Assembly: GCA_964463135.1 (NCBI GenBank)
Contig: CAYXBA010000001.1
Location: 62,001-126,000 of the forward strand
Source of the DNA: UBA6898 sp964463135
GTDB taxonomy: Bacteria > Nitrospirota > Thermodesulfovibrionia > Thermodesulfovibrionales > UBA6898
Reading direction: 5' to 3'
DNA: 64,000 nt
A program made the translations under genes and the position numbers. Shown piece by piece: positions 32,752 to 41,609 of this stretch (position 1 is its first letter; the number at the start of each line of letters is the position of its first letter). The notes beneath the pieces are model-generated. The model saw nothing but the letters and a program-made list of their open reading frames with translations. It did no database searches and was not told the DNA's origin.

Positions 32752-32779
32752 TTGAGAAAATTGTTCTCTGTGCTATGCT
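32752..32779 (+). promoter_or_regulatory. Promoter of malQ
   Basis: TTGAGA (32752-32757), 16-bp spacer, TATGCT (32774-32779), 32 bp ahead of the malQ ATG. Reasonable match to sigma-70, not tested. Confidence 0.45.
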
Positions 32780-32811
32780 TGAGATAGAAAAGAGTCCGGC
32801 GGAGGAGAGGG

Positions 32812-34350
32812 ATGACCAGCGAAGCAACAGAAACAGCCTTCACCTTTGAGCGGGGCTCCGGCATCCTCCTCCATATCACATCGCTTCCTTCTCAATACGG
32901 TATAGGCGATCTGGGACCCGGGGCCTATGCCTTTGCCGATCTTCTTGCAAGTTCCCGTCAGAAGGTCTGGCAGGTCCTGCCGCTCAATCCGACCGACCCT
33001 CTGCATGGGAACTCGCCGTACAGCAGCATCTCGGCCTTTGCCGGGAACATGCTCCTTATCAGCCCTGACCTCCTGATCGAAGACGGCCTGCTCTTGAAGA
33101 CGGACCTTGAGCCGCTGCCGCAGTTTCCGGCGGAGCGCTGCGATTTCCCGGCAGTGATCTCATACAAAAAAAGGCTCCTCGAACTGGCCTGCAGAAGCGC
33201 CTGCAAGAGTGGGAAACACAGGGACGCCTTTGAGCAGTTCTGTACAGAGCAGGCCCTCTGGCTTGACGACTTCTCCCTTTTTGTCATCATCAAGAAGAGC
33301 CTGTCAGGCCTGCACTGGACCCGCTGGCCCGCAGACCTGAGGGACCGGAGCCTGCAGGCCCTCGAAGCAGTGAGGCAGGAGCATCGAGAAGAGCTCGAAA
33401 AGGTGAAGTTCGCGCAGTATCTCTTCTTTGATCAATGGCACCGGCTGAGGCGGTCCTGCACAGAAAAAGGCGTCAAGCTTTTCGGGGACCTCGCGATCTA
33501 TGTGAATTTCGACAGCAGCGATGTCTGGGCGAATCCGGGCATCTTTAAACTCGACGACGAGAGGCAGCCGATCGCTCTGTCCGGGGTCCCTCCTGACTAT
33601 TTCAGCGCGACCGGCCAGCTCTGGGGCAATCCTGTGTACCGCTGGGATGTGATCAGGGAAGACGGTTTTTCCTGGTGGGTCGACCGCATCGGCCATTGCC
33701 TCAAGCTATTCGATATCCTGCGTATCGACCACTTCCGCGGTCTTGTCGCATACTGGGAAGTACCTGCTGATGAGACCACGGCAATGAACGGAAAGTGGGT
33801 GGAAGTTCCAGTGATCGACCTCTTCAACTCGCTCGGCAGCCGGTTCCCCCGGCTTCCGCTTGTTGCAGAAGACCTCGGCACCATTACTGAGGATGTGAAG
33901 GAGGTCATGCAGCTTTTCCGTCTGCCGGGCATGAAGGTCCTTCTCTTTGCCTTTGGCGAAGACAATCCGCGCCATCCGTACCTGCCGCACAATTATCAGA
34001 AGAACTGCCTTGCCTATACCGGCACCCACGATAACAATACGGTCCGCGGCTGGTTCGAGTCCGAGGCCACGCCTGATGAACGGGCACGGTTCTGCCAATA
34101 CACCGGACTGGAGGTCCCTGCAGGAGAGGTGCCCTGGGAATTCATCAGGCTCCTTATGACCTCTGCTGCCGACCAGGTGATCGTCCCGCTGCAGGATGTT
34201 CTTGGCCTCGGCGAAGAGGCAAGAATGAACCGGCCGTCGATCAGCCATGGCAACTGGGAATGGCGCATGCTTCCGGGTCAGCTCTCGCAGCAGATATCAG
34301 AGAGGCTCGCTGAGATAACGACAACTTCAGGCCGGGCGCAGGCAGATTGA
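32812..34350 (+). CDS. malQ: 4-alpha-glucanotransferase (amylomaltase, GH77)
   Basis: 512 aa, typical MalQ length. It transfers malto-oligosaccharide units between alpha-1,4 glucans and works with glycogen phosphorylase on short chains. Catalytic nucleophile Asp in DILRIDHFRGL, acid/base Glu in VAEDLGTI, and the transition-state Asp in GTHDNNTVRGW. N-terminal GSGILLHITSLPSQYGIGDL is the family signature. GGAGGAG precedes ATG. It stands 10 kb away from glgP and glgX but belongs functionally with them. Confidence 0.96.
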   Translation: MTSEATETAFTFERGSGILLHITSLPSQYGIGDLGPGAYAFADLLASSRQKVWQVLPLNPTDPLHGNSPYSSISAFAGNMLLISPDLLIEDGLLLKTDLEPLPQFPAERCDFPAVISYKKRLLELACRSACKSGKHRDAFEQFCTEQALWLDDFSLFVIIKKSLSGLHWTRWPADLRDRSLQALEAVRQEHREELEKVKFAQYLFFDQWHRLRRSCTEKGVKLFGDLAIYVNFDSSDVWANPGIFKLDDERQPIALSGVPPDYFSATGQLWGNPVYRWDVIREDGFSWWVDRIGHCLKLFDILRIDHFRGLVAYWEVPADETTAMNGKWVEVPVIDLFNSLGSRFPRLPLVAEDLGTITEDVKEVMQLFRLPGMKVLLFAFGEDNPRHPYLPHNYQKNCLAYTGTHDNNTVRGWFESEATPDERARFCQYTGLEVPAGEVPWEFIRLLMTSAADQVIVPLQDVLGLGEEARMNRPSISHGNWEWRMLPGQLSQQISERLAEITTTSGRAQAD

Positions 34351-34408
34351 GCTGACAGCCGCAGGGCCCTCTTCAGCAGGCTGCCTGCCGGTCAATACAC
34401 TTCCTGAC

Positions 34409-34453
34409 CTCGTAATTTTACGAGTTCCTTTCGGAAGACAAGTCTGCTATAAA
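34409..34453 (+). promoter_or_regulatory. Shared palindrome site 2 and -10, sulfatase promoter
   Basis: CTCGTAA-TT-TTACGAG (34409-34424) is a perfect 7-2-7 inverted repeat, the best copy of the three. An extended -10, TG-C-TATAAA, has its hexamer at 34448, again 24 bp after the palindrome. The start codon follows about 70 bp later. No -35 is visible, which fits activator-dependent initiation. Confidence 0.72.
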
Positions 34454-34524
34454 TGGGATTAAATTCGTTATGCCTTTCTATGTCCATCAGAACGCGCTGA
34501 TGCAGTTCATCAAAAGGAGAAAAA

Positions 34525-37005
34525 ATGGAAGAGAAGAACTCACCGTTGATGCAGTTGACAGCGTGTGCCTCGGCAGGCGCCATGCTTATGAGCAGCATTG
34601 GCATCTGCGCGGCCCCGGCCATGGCAGCAGACATCGGGAAAGGCGGCTTGTCTGCCAAGGGTCCTGACCGCACGGTGCTGCCGATCCAGGAGCCGAAACG
34701 TCCTCTGTATAAAGAACTTGATGCGAGGAACGCTAAGATGCCGCCGAACTTCGAGGTCAAGGCGCCTGCCAAAGCGCCGAACGTGGTCATTATTCTGATC
34801 GACGACCTCGGGTTTGGAGCAACGTCCACCTATGGTGGTCCTATTCCGACGCCGACGCTCGAGCGTCTTGCACAAAACGGTCTAAAGTACAATAACTTTC
34901 ATACCACTGCGCTCTCCTCGCCCACGCGGGCTGCGCTCAAGTCCGGCCGCAATCACCATACCGTGAACATGGGGTTTATCACCGAGATGGGGACCGGATT
35001 CCCGGGCGCTACCGGCCAGATACCTAATGCGACGGCACCGGTTGCTGAAACGCTGAGGCTGAACGGGTACAATACGGCAGCCTTCGGCAAGTGGCATGAG
35101 ACCGCGGCCTGGGAAACCAGCATCTCTGGCCCCTTTGACCGCTGGCCCACACACCAGGGCTTTGACAAGTTCTACGGCTTTATCGGAGGAGAGACGAACC
35201 AGTGGGCGCCATATCTCTATGACGGTGTCACGCAGGTCGAGCTGCCGAACGACCCGAACTATCATTTCATGACCGACATGACCGATAAGGCAGCAGCCTG
35301 GATCAAGTATCAGAAGGCCATGACCCCGGACAAGCCCTTCTTTGTCTACTTTGCGCCGGGCGCGACCCACGCGCCGCACCACGTACCGCAGGCATGGATC
35401 GCCAAATGGAAGGGAAAGTTCGACCAGGGCTGGGACAAGATGCGTGAGGAGACCTTCGCGCAACAGCTCAAGATGGGGATAGTCCCTCCGGGCACCAAGC
35501 TGGCCCCGAAGCCTGCTGCGATCAGGGACTGGGACAAGCTCTCTGCTGACGAAAAACGGTTGTATGCCCGCCAGATGGAAGTCTTCGCAGCCTATCTTGA
35601 TTACACGGACAGCGAGATCGGCCGGATGCTTAAGGCTGTGGAGGACGCCGGACAGGCCGACAACACGCTTGTTTTCTATATTGCCGGCGACAACGGCGCC
35701 AGCGCTGAAGGCGGCGAGAATGGCATGTTCAACGAGTACACCTATTTCAACGGCGTGCCTGAAAAGGTGGCAGACATGCTGAAGGTGGCGGACAAGTGGG
35801 GCGGCCCTGAGACCTACCCGCACTTTGCCTCGGGATGGGCCGTTGCGATGGACTCGCCGTTCACCTGGACCAAGCAGGTCGCCTCTGACTTTGGCGGCAC
35901 CCGCAATGGCATGGTCGTCGCTTGGCCCAAGGGGATCAAGGCGAAGAACGAGATGCGTACCCAGTTCACCCATGTGATCGATGTGGCTCCGACCATCCTC
36001 GAAGCGGCGAAGCTGCCGGAACCCAAGGTGGTGGACGGCACGCCGCAGATCCCGATGGAGGGCGTGAGCATGGCCTACACCTTTGACAATGCAAAGGCTA
36101 AGGAGCGCCATACCACGCAGTATTTCGAGATCGCCGGCAACCGGGCCATTTATCACGACGGCTGGATGGCCCGCGTTATCCATAGGGCTCCGTGGGAGTA
36201 TAAGCCGCGTACGACGCTGGAAAAAGATGTGTGGGAGCTGTATGACGTGCGCTCTGATTACAGTTTGTCCACGGACCTGGCAGCGAAGAACCCGAAGAAA
36301 CTTGCGGAGATGCAGGAACTATTCATGAAAGAGGCTGAGGAGCATCATGTGCTGCCGATCGACGATCGGGTGCTTGAGCGTATGAGCGCCGCGATGGTGC
36401 ATCGCCCCGACCTGATGGGCGGCCGTACCTCATTGACGCTGGCCGAGGGAATGACCGGCATGATGGAGAATGTGTTTATCAACATAAAGAACAAGTCCAA
36501 GACCATCACTGCCGAGATCGAGGTGCCTGCGAACGGCGCGAATGGCGCGATCCTTGTCCAGGGTGGCCGCTTCGGCGGCTGGGCACTCTACATGAAGGAA
36601 GGAGTCCCTGCGTACGACTATAACTTCCTCGGTCTGCAGCACTATACGATTGCTTCGGCCAAAAAGCTTGCCCCCGGCAAAAATACGATCAGGCTCGACT
36701 TTGCCTATGACGGCGGCGGACCCGGCAAGGGCGGCCTTGGAGCGCTTTATGTGAACAACGAGAAGGTCGCGGAAGGCAGGATCGAGCATACGCAGGCCGG
36801 GATGTTCTCTGCCGACGAGACGGCAGATGTGGGCATCGACCTCGGCACTCCTGTGGTTGAGGCGATTGGGTCAGAGGCGAGGTCTAAGTTCAACGGCCAT
36901 ATCACGAAGGTGACGGTCGAAGTAAAACCGATGCCTGCTCCACAAAAGGCAGAGGCAGAGAAGGGGCAGAAAGAGGCCGCAAAGAAGAAGACTCTGTCTG
37001 ACTAA
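34525..37005 (+). CDS. Exported Ser-type sulfatase (arylsulfatase family)
   Basis: 826 aa with a signal peptide (cleavage near AMA-A35). Formylglycine-type sulfatase: VVIILIDDLGFG binds Ca2+ (Asp93, Asp94), and the active-site motif is S131-S-P-T-R135 followed by SGRNHH. The residue converted to formylglycine is thus Ser131 rather than Cys, so it needs an anaerobic radical-SAM maturase, which is encoded next. FGKWHE, FFVYFAPGATHAPHH and AGDNGASAEGG are further family motifs. The C-terminal 180 residues form a beta domain ending in a Lys/Ala-rich tail. It releases sulfate from esters in the periplasm; the natural substrate is unknown. Confidence 0.93.
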   Translation: MEEKNSPLMQLTACASAGAMLMSSIGICAAPAMAADIGKGGLSAKGPDRTVLPIQEPKRPLYKELDARNAKMPPNFEVKAPAKAPNVVIILIDDLGFGATSTYGGPIPTPTLERLAQNGLKYNNFHTTALSSPTRAALKSGRNHHTVNMGFITEMGTGFPGATGQIPNATAPVAETLRLNGYNTAAFGKWHETAAWETSISGPFDRWPTHQGFDKFYGFIGGETNQWAPYLYDGVTQVELPNDPNYHFMTDMTDKAAAWIKYQKAMTPDKPFFVYFAPGATHAPHHVPQAWIAKWKGKFDQGWDKMREETFAQQLKMGIVPPGTKLAPKPAAIRDWDKLSADEKRLYARQMEVFAAYLDYTDSEIGRMLKAVEDAGQADNTLVFYIAGDNGASAEGGENGMFNEYTYFNGVPEKVADMLKVADKWGGPETYPHFASGWAVAMDSPFTWTKQVASDFGGTRNGMVVAWPKGIKAKNEMRTQFTHVIDVAPTILEAAKLPEPKVVDGTPQIPMEGVSMAYTFDNAKAKERHTTQYFEIAGNRAIYHDGWMARVIHRAPWEYKPRTTLEKDVWELYDVRSDYSLSTDLAAKNPKKLAEMQELFMKEAEEHHVLPIDDRVLERMSAAMVHRPDLMGGRTSLTLAEGMTGMMENVFINIKNKSKTITAEIEVPANGANGAILVQGGRFGGWALYMKEGVPAYDYNFLGLQHYTIASAKKLAPGKNTIRLDFAYDGGGPGKGGLGALYVNNEKVAEGRIEHTQAGMFSADETADVGIDLGTPVVEAIGSEARSKFNGHITKVTVEVKPMPAPQKAEAEKGQKEAAKKKTLSD

Positions 37006-37023
37006 GGAATTACGCACGGATCA

Positions 37024-37065
37024 GGCAGGGAAGGGCTTAAAGCCTTTTCCTGCCCATCTGTTTTT
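37024..37065 (+). terminator. Hairpin between sulfatase and its maturase
   Basis: GGCAGGGAAGGGC pairs with GCCTTTTCCTGCC (13 bp with two G-U) over loop TTAAA. Five T residues follow six bases later, so termination would be partial. It could keep the maturase at a lower level than its substrate. Confidence 0.5.
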
Positions 37066-37081
37066 CTGGTGAATGAATCGT

Positions 37082-38371
37082 ATGACAACTGAACATACAA
37101 ATTTGATCGACGGCAACCCAACTATTCCGCAGGGCATCCACGTGGTGGCCAAGCCTATCGGGCCGGCCTGCAATCTGAACTGCGAGTACTGCTTCTATCT
37201 TGAGAAGCAGGCGCTCTTCGGTCCTGCGGAACATTACCGCATGTCAGACGAGGTCCTTTCCGCTTTCATAACCAACTACATCACTTCCCAGCCGACGCCG
37301 ATAGCAGAGTTCGTCTGGCAGGGCGGGGAGCCGACCCTGCTCGGGATAGATTTTTTCAAACGCGTTGTCGAACTGCAGAAGCCTTTCTTAGGGACGAAGA
37401 CCATTACGAACTCGCTGCAGACGAACGGCACGCTGCTTACTGACGAGTGGTGCAGGTTCCTGAAGCAGCATAATTTCATGGTCGGCATCAGCATCGATGG
37501 GACTGAAGAGGTCCATGACCGCTACCGCCGCGACCGCGCGGGGAAGGGCACCTTCAAGCAGGTGATGAATGGCCTGAAACTTCTTCAGAAGAACAAGGTC
37601 GAATATAATGTGCTGACCGCTATTGCCCGGGAAACAGCGAGGCAGCCACTCGAGGTGTACCGTTTTCTGAAAGACCAGGGTGTGGAGTTCATCCAGTTTT
37701 CGCCGGTGGTCGAGCGCATGCCTGATGCATGCAGTTCGCAGCACGGATTGAAGCTTGCCTGCCCTGCTTCACTGAACAAGATTGATCCGCAGACCGAGGT
37801 CACTCCCTGGTCGGTTGTTCCCGAGGAATACGGGGATTTCCTGATAGCAATCTACGAGGAGTGGGTGCGCAACGATGTCGGCAAGGTCTTTGTGATGAAC
37901 TTCGAGTGGGCGCTGAATGCCTGGATCGGCAACCCCTCACCGGTCTGTGTCCATGCGGAGCAGTGCGGCAGGTCGCTCGTGATCGAGCATAATGGCGACG
38001 TGTATGCCTGTGACCACTGCGTGTATCCGGAATACAAACTTGGCAACGTCCGCTCTGCTGCCCTGAGCGCAGTGGCTGAGCAATCCCGGCAGTCAGGTTT
38101 TGGTGTAGAAAAAGAGACGGCTCTGCCGCGCTGGTGCAGGGAGTGCGATGTGCTGGCCGCCTGCAGGGGGGGCTGCCCCAAGCACCGTTTTGCGATGACC
38201 TATTACGATGAACCGGGTCTTCACTATCTCTGCCCCGGGTACAAGAAATTCTTTCTCCAGATCCGAAAGTATCTGCGGGCCATGACGCAATTGCTCGAAA
38301 ACGATCTTCCCGTATCATATGTCATGGACGCGGTGAAAGGGCCGCTGGTGGTGAAGCTCGATGAGAAATGA
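37082..38371 (+). CDS. Anaerobic sulfatase-maturating enzyme (radical SAM, SPASM)
   Basis: 429 aa. Radical SAM cluster C30-x3-C34-x2-C37 (CNLNCEYCFYLEK), then QGGEPTLLG, and a SPASM region with many Cys (CVHAEQCG, CDHCVYPE, WCRECDVLAACRGGCPKHR, YLCPGYKKFF) holding two more 4Fe-4S clusters. It oxidises the active-site Ser or Cys of sulfatases to formylglycine in the cytosol before export. Start ATG at 37082 is preferred to 37073 because GGTGA lies 9 nt ahead of it. Located directly after a sulfatase with Ser at the modified position, which is its evident substrate. Confidence 0.94.
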   Translation: MTTEHTNLIDGNPTIPQGIHVVAKPIGPACNLNCEYCFYLEKQALFGPAEHYRMSDEVLSAFITNYITSQPTPIAEFVWQGGEPTLLGIDFFKRVVELQKPFLGTKTITNSLQTNGTLLTDEWCRFLKQHNFMVGISIDGTEEVHDRYRRDRAGKGTFKQVMNGLKLLQKNKVEYNVLTAIARETARQPLEVYRFLKDQGVEFIQFSPVVERMPDACSSQHGLKLACPASLNKIDPQTEVTPWSVVPEEYGDFLIAIYEEWVRNDVGKVFVMNFEWALNAWIGNPSPVCVHAEQCGRSLVIEHNGDVYACDHCVYPEYKLGNVRSAALSAVAEQSRQSGFGVEKETALPRWCRECDVLAACRGGCPKHRFAMTYYDEPGLHYLCPGYKKFFLQIRKYLRAMTQLLENDLPVSYVMDAVKGPLVVKLDEK

Positions 38372-38405
38372 AAAAAAGATCTTATTCGCACTGAAGGAAT
38401 AACCC

Positions 38406-39041
38406 ATGAGTCGAAAAAACGACATATCCGCGGACGAAGCGCTTCAGCGTCTCATCGACGGAAATGAAAGGTTCCTTGCCGGGGCGATGCGAATGTCTGC
38501 CCCTACGGCAGAGACCATGTCAAACCTGACCCAGGGGCAGCAACCGTTCGCGACGATACTGGGGTGCAGCGATTCGCGGGTGCCGCCGGAGTGGATCTTC
38601 GACGTCGGGCTCGGAGAGTTGTTTGTTGTACGCGTTGCTGGTAATGTGCTTTCGCCGGAAGTGGCAGGCAGCCTGCAATACGCTGTAGCTCACCTGGGCA
38701 CGCCGTTGATCGTGGTCCTCGGCCACGAGGGGTGCGGTGCGGTTGAGGCAGCCATGGAATCAAAGTTCCAGGGCGTTCACCAGCTTTCGAGGATCCAGTT
38801 GCTGGTGGACGATATCCTGCCTGCTCTGCTCGGGATAGATCCGGGGTTGCCGCTGCCATTACAACTGGAACAGGCGGTCGAGAACAATGTCAGACAGACG
38901 GTGCGCATGATCATCGAATCCCCTGAAGGCCGGACGCGTCTCAAAGAGGGATGGATGAAAGTTTTCGGGGCCATTTTTGAAATGTGCACCGGCCGGGTGA
39001 GGTTTCTTCAAGAGCCTGGGCAGAAAGAAAAGGCCTGTTGA
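38406..39041 (+). CDS. Beta-class carbonic anhydrase
   Basis: 211 aa zinc enzyme interconverting CO2 and bicarbonate. Zinc and catalytic residues C54, D56, R58 (GCSDSRVPPEWIFD), H107 and C110 (GHEGCGAV) are all present, so it should be active. No signal peptide, thus cytoplasmic. AAGGAAT precedes ATG. It is 34 bp after the sulfatase maturase and 21 bp before a DUF2254 membrane protein on the same strand. It may supply bicarbonate to carboxylases or balance pH; nothing here ties it to one pathway. Confidence 0.95.
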   Translation: MSRKNDISADEALQRLIDGNERFLAGAMRMSAPTAETMSNLTQGQQPFATILGCSDSRVPPEWIFDVGLGELFVVRVAGNVLSPEVAGSLQYAVAHLGTPLIVVLGHEGCGAVEAAMESKFQGVHQLSRIQLLVDDILPALLGIDPGLPLPLQLEQAVENNVRQTVRMIIESPEGRTRLKEGWMKVFGAIFEMCTGRVRFLQEPGQKEKAC

Positions 39042-39062
39042 ATGTAAAGGAGGTGGGTTCTG

Positions 39063-40463
39063 ATGGCAAAATTTAGCATGGCATGGAACCGTCGGTACAG
39101 CATCATGAGTTACGCCCGGTCCTCGCTCTGGATCGTGCCTGTCCTTGCTCTGGTCGCTTCGGTCATCCTGAAGCGCCTGTTTGAACACCTTGGCATCTGG
39201 ATGGTGAGTCAGGGGTTTTATGATTTGAAAACCGGTTTTTATGCGCTCAACGCATCAGAGGCGCACTTGGTCCTTGATCGTATATTTACCATCTCTCTTT
39301 CATGTCTGGTCTTTACGTTCGGCTCTTTGCTTGTTGCAATACAGGTCGCAGGCGGTCAATACACACCGCGGATCATCGCGACAACCCTGCTGCGTGACAA
39401 TGTGATCCGCTGGATCGTAGGGCTGTTTATTCTTACCATGCTCTGGGTCAATAGAACGATGCTTCAACTCGGCACAATGACTGATGTGCCCCAGTTTCAG
39501 GTATTCCTTTGTATTATTCTCGGACTTTTCACCATTGTCGCCTTTATTGTGCTGATCGATTATTCTGCAAAGTTGCTGCGCCCCGTAAGTCTTGTGAAAC
39601 GCGTCGGTGAGCAGGGGCTTGAAGTGATAGAGAACGTGTACCCTGATCCGACCAGTAATGTGTCGCTGCCTGTCAGAAAGCGCGGCTTGAGATTGCGATC
39701 AAAGGGATCACGGAATACTACGGCTAACAGCAAAACGTTGGACACGAAGCGCGGCACCCCTGACCGTGTGATCAACCACGCAGAGCGGTCCGGCATAGTC
39801 CTTGCCGTGAACCTTGCGGGGCTGGTGGCCGAGGCAGAACGGGCAGACATCATCATTGAATTCGTGCCCCAGGTAGGCGATTTCCTTGCTGTAGGCGAAC
39901 CTCTCTTTTATCTGTACGGCAATGCCGATGCAGTCAATGACCGCACGCTGCTGGAGCTGGTTGCCCTTGGCTCGGAGCGCACCATGGAGCAGGACCCGAT
40001 GTTCGCGTTCCGCATTGAGGTCGATATTGCGCTAAAGGCGCTGTCGCCTGCGATCAACGATCCGACCACGGCGGTACTCGCTATCGACCAGCTGAACCGT
40101 CTGCTGCGCAAGGTCGGCGAACGCTCTCTGCACAGCCACGAGATAACCGACAGCTCAGGCAGGCCCCGGGTGGTCTTCCGTACGCCGAACTGGGACAATT
40201 TCGTACATATCACGTTCACGGAGATACGGCATTGCGGCGCCGGCAGCATACAGATACCACGGCGGCTGCGCGCCATGGTCATAAACCTTACGCAAACCCT
40301 GCCTGAACACCGCCATCCTGAACTGCTCGAGCAGATGGACCTGCTGGACCGCGCAATTGCGCAGCAAAATCTGTTCCCGGAGGACCTGGCGCTGGCCGGC
40401 AGCCCGGATTCGCAGGGGTTGGGCGGGGTGTCGTACACGCAGGTGCATGACCAGCCCCGTTAA
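39063..40463 (+). CDS. DUF2254 membrane protein
   Basis: 466 aa. Four hydrophobic helices in the first 180 residues (LWIVPVLALVASVILKRLF, ISLSCLVFTFGSLLVAIQVA, WIVGLFILTMLWVN, LCIILGLFTIVAFIVLIDY) are followed by a soluble region typical of the DUF2254 family (ALKALSPAINDPTTAVLAID, GEPLFYLYGN). The family is uncharacterised. AGGAGGTG precedes ATG. Genes on either side (carbonic anhydrase, a lipoprotein, an HD-CBS protein) are closely spaced, suggesting one transcript and perhaps a shared envelope or ion-related role. Confidence 0.85.
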   Translation: MAKFSMAWNRRYSIMSYARSSLWIVPVLALVASVILKRLFEHLGIWMVSQGFYDLKTGFYALNASEAHLVLDRIFTISLSCLVFTFGSLLVAIQVAGGQYTPRIIATTLLRDNVIRWIVGLFILTMLWVNRTMLQLGTMTDVPQFQVFLCIILGLFTIVAFIVLIDYSAKLLRPVSLVKRVGEQGLEVIENVYPDPTSNVSLPVRKRGLRLRSKGSRNTTANSKTLDTKRGTPDRVINHAERSGIVLAVNLAGLVAEAERADIIIEFVPQVGDFLAVGEPLFYLYGNADAVNDRTLLELVALGSERTMEQDPMFAFRIEVDIALKALSPAINDPTTAVLAIDQLNRLLRKVGERSLHSHEITDSSGRPRVVFRTPNWDNFVHITFTEIRHCGAGSIQIPRRLRAMVINLTQTLPEHRHPELLEQMDLLDRAIAQQNLFPEDLALAGSPDSQGLGGVSYTQVHDQPR

Positions 40464-40511
40464 AAGGCGGCTTATGCAGAGACGATCAATATGGTCTGAA
40501 GGAGAAGAAAA

Positions 40512-41597
40512 ATGAGTTCCATCAATAGAGCAACGCGTGCCTTGCTTGTTCTCATGCTATTCGCCCTGTGGGGCTGTGGAGGTCTCGGCTCCCACACGGT
40601 TGTCCGCGACCGATTTGATTATACCGGGGCGCTCGGGGATTCCTGGAAAGAGCAGATGCTGATCAACACCGTAAAACTGCGGTATGGCGATACGCCCATC
40701 TTCCTTGATGTTGCCTCTGTTATAAGCCAGTATTCGGTCGAAAGCCAGGCTGACCTGAGGCTCTCCTGGGCGCATCCCCTGACCTCGGTCACAACGAACA
40801 CACAGTCGACGGGCGGCTCAATAAAATATACTGACCGTCCGACCATCACCTACATGCCGCTCAGCGGCGAGAAGTTCGCCCGGAGCCTTATGAAGCCTCT
40901 GCCGCCGCCTGCCATATTAAGTCTGATCCAGGCAGGTTATCCGATCGACATTGTGCTTAAGGTCTGCGTGCATTCGCTGAATGGGGTAAGGAACCGTTAC
41001 GGCGGTGCAGCGCGGGCACGCTCTGCTGACCCTGACTTCTATCCGCTTCTTGCGCGGCTGCGGAGGGTCCAGGACTCTGGTGCCATTGGGCTGAGGGTCC
41101 AGAAGACAAGTGAGATGGAAGGGGTGCTGATGAGCTTTCGGGGGAAGGTGGATCCCTCCACTGATGAAGATACCCTGTTCATCCGCAAAACGCTTCGGCT
41201 TGATCCTGCTGCCGCTGAATTCAGGGCCGTCTATGGCTCTGTTGCAAAGGACGACAAAGAACTGGCCATGCTGACCCGGTCGATGCTCGAGATCATCATC
41301 GATATTGCCTCCTCTATCGATGTTCCGTCCCTGCACGTTGATGAAAAGAGGGTAAGTCCGGCTGTGCCGGAACTGGACCAGCAGGGGGCCCCTGTCCCGC
41401 CGCTCATACAGATCCACAGTTCAAAGGACAGGCCGGCTGACTCCTTCATCGCCGTGCCCTACCGCGACTACTGGTTCTGGATCGATGACCGTGACATGCG
41501 TTCGAAGACGCTCTTCTCGTTCCTGATGTTCATCTTTTCGCTCACCGAGACAGGCGGCAAGGAAGGCGCTCCGATCATCACAGTGCCTGCAGGGTAG
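40512..41597 (+). CDS. Lipoprotein of unknown function, 361 aa
   Basis: Signal with lipobox ALWGC (Cys near residue 22), so a membrane-anchored periplasmic lipoprotein. The mature chain has a start pattern DRFDYTGALGDSWKEQMLIN and later VDPSTDEDTLFIRKTLRLDP, which I recall from uncharacterised lipoproteins in other anaerobes but cannot name. The C-terminus has aromatic and charged stretches (FIAVPYRDYWFWIDDRDMRS). GGAGAAG precedes ATG. It is 48 bp after DUF2254 and 12 bp before the HD-CBS gene. Function unknown. Confidence 0.7.
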   Translation: MSSINRATRALLVLMLFALWGCGGLGSHTVVRDRFDYTGALGDSWKEQMLINTVKLRYGDTPIFLDVASVISQYSVESQADLRLSWAHPLTSVTTNTQSTGGSIKYTDRPTITYMPLSGEKFARSLMKPLPPPAILSLIQAGYPIDIVLKVCVHSLNGVRNRYGGAARARSADPDFYPLLARLRRVQDSGAIGLRVQKTSEMEGVLMSFRGKVDPSTDEDTLFIRKTLRLDPAAAEFRAVYGSVAKDDKELAMLTRSMLEIIIDIASSIDVPSLHVDEKRVSPAVPELDQQGAPVPPLIQIHSSKDRPADSFIAVPYRDYWFWIDDRDMRSKTLFSFLMFIFSLTETGGKEGAPIITVPAG

Positions 41598-41609
41598 AAC
41601 GGGGCATCT

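Noticed and set aside
34376..34388. GCAGGC-T-GCCTGC palindrome after malQ
   Set aside because: One-base loop cannot form a normal hairpin and no T-tract follows; not listed as a terminator.
34882..36183. 433-aa antisense frame over the sulfatase
   Set aside because: Shadow of the GC-rich sulfatase gene; no domain visible.
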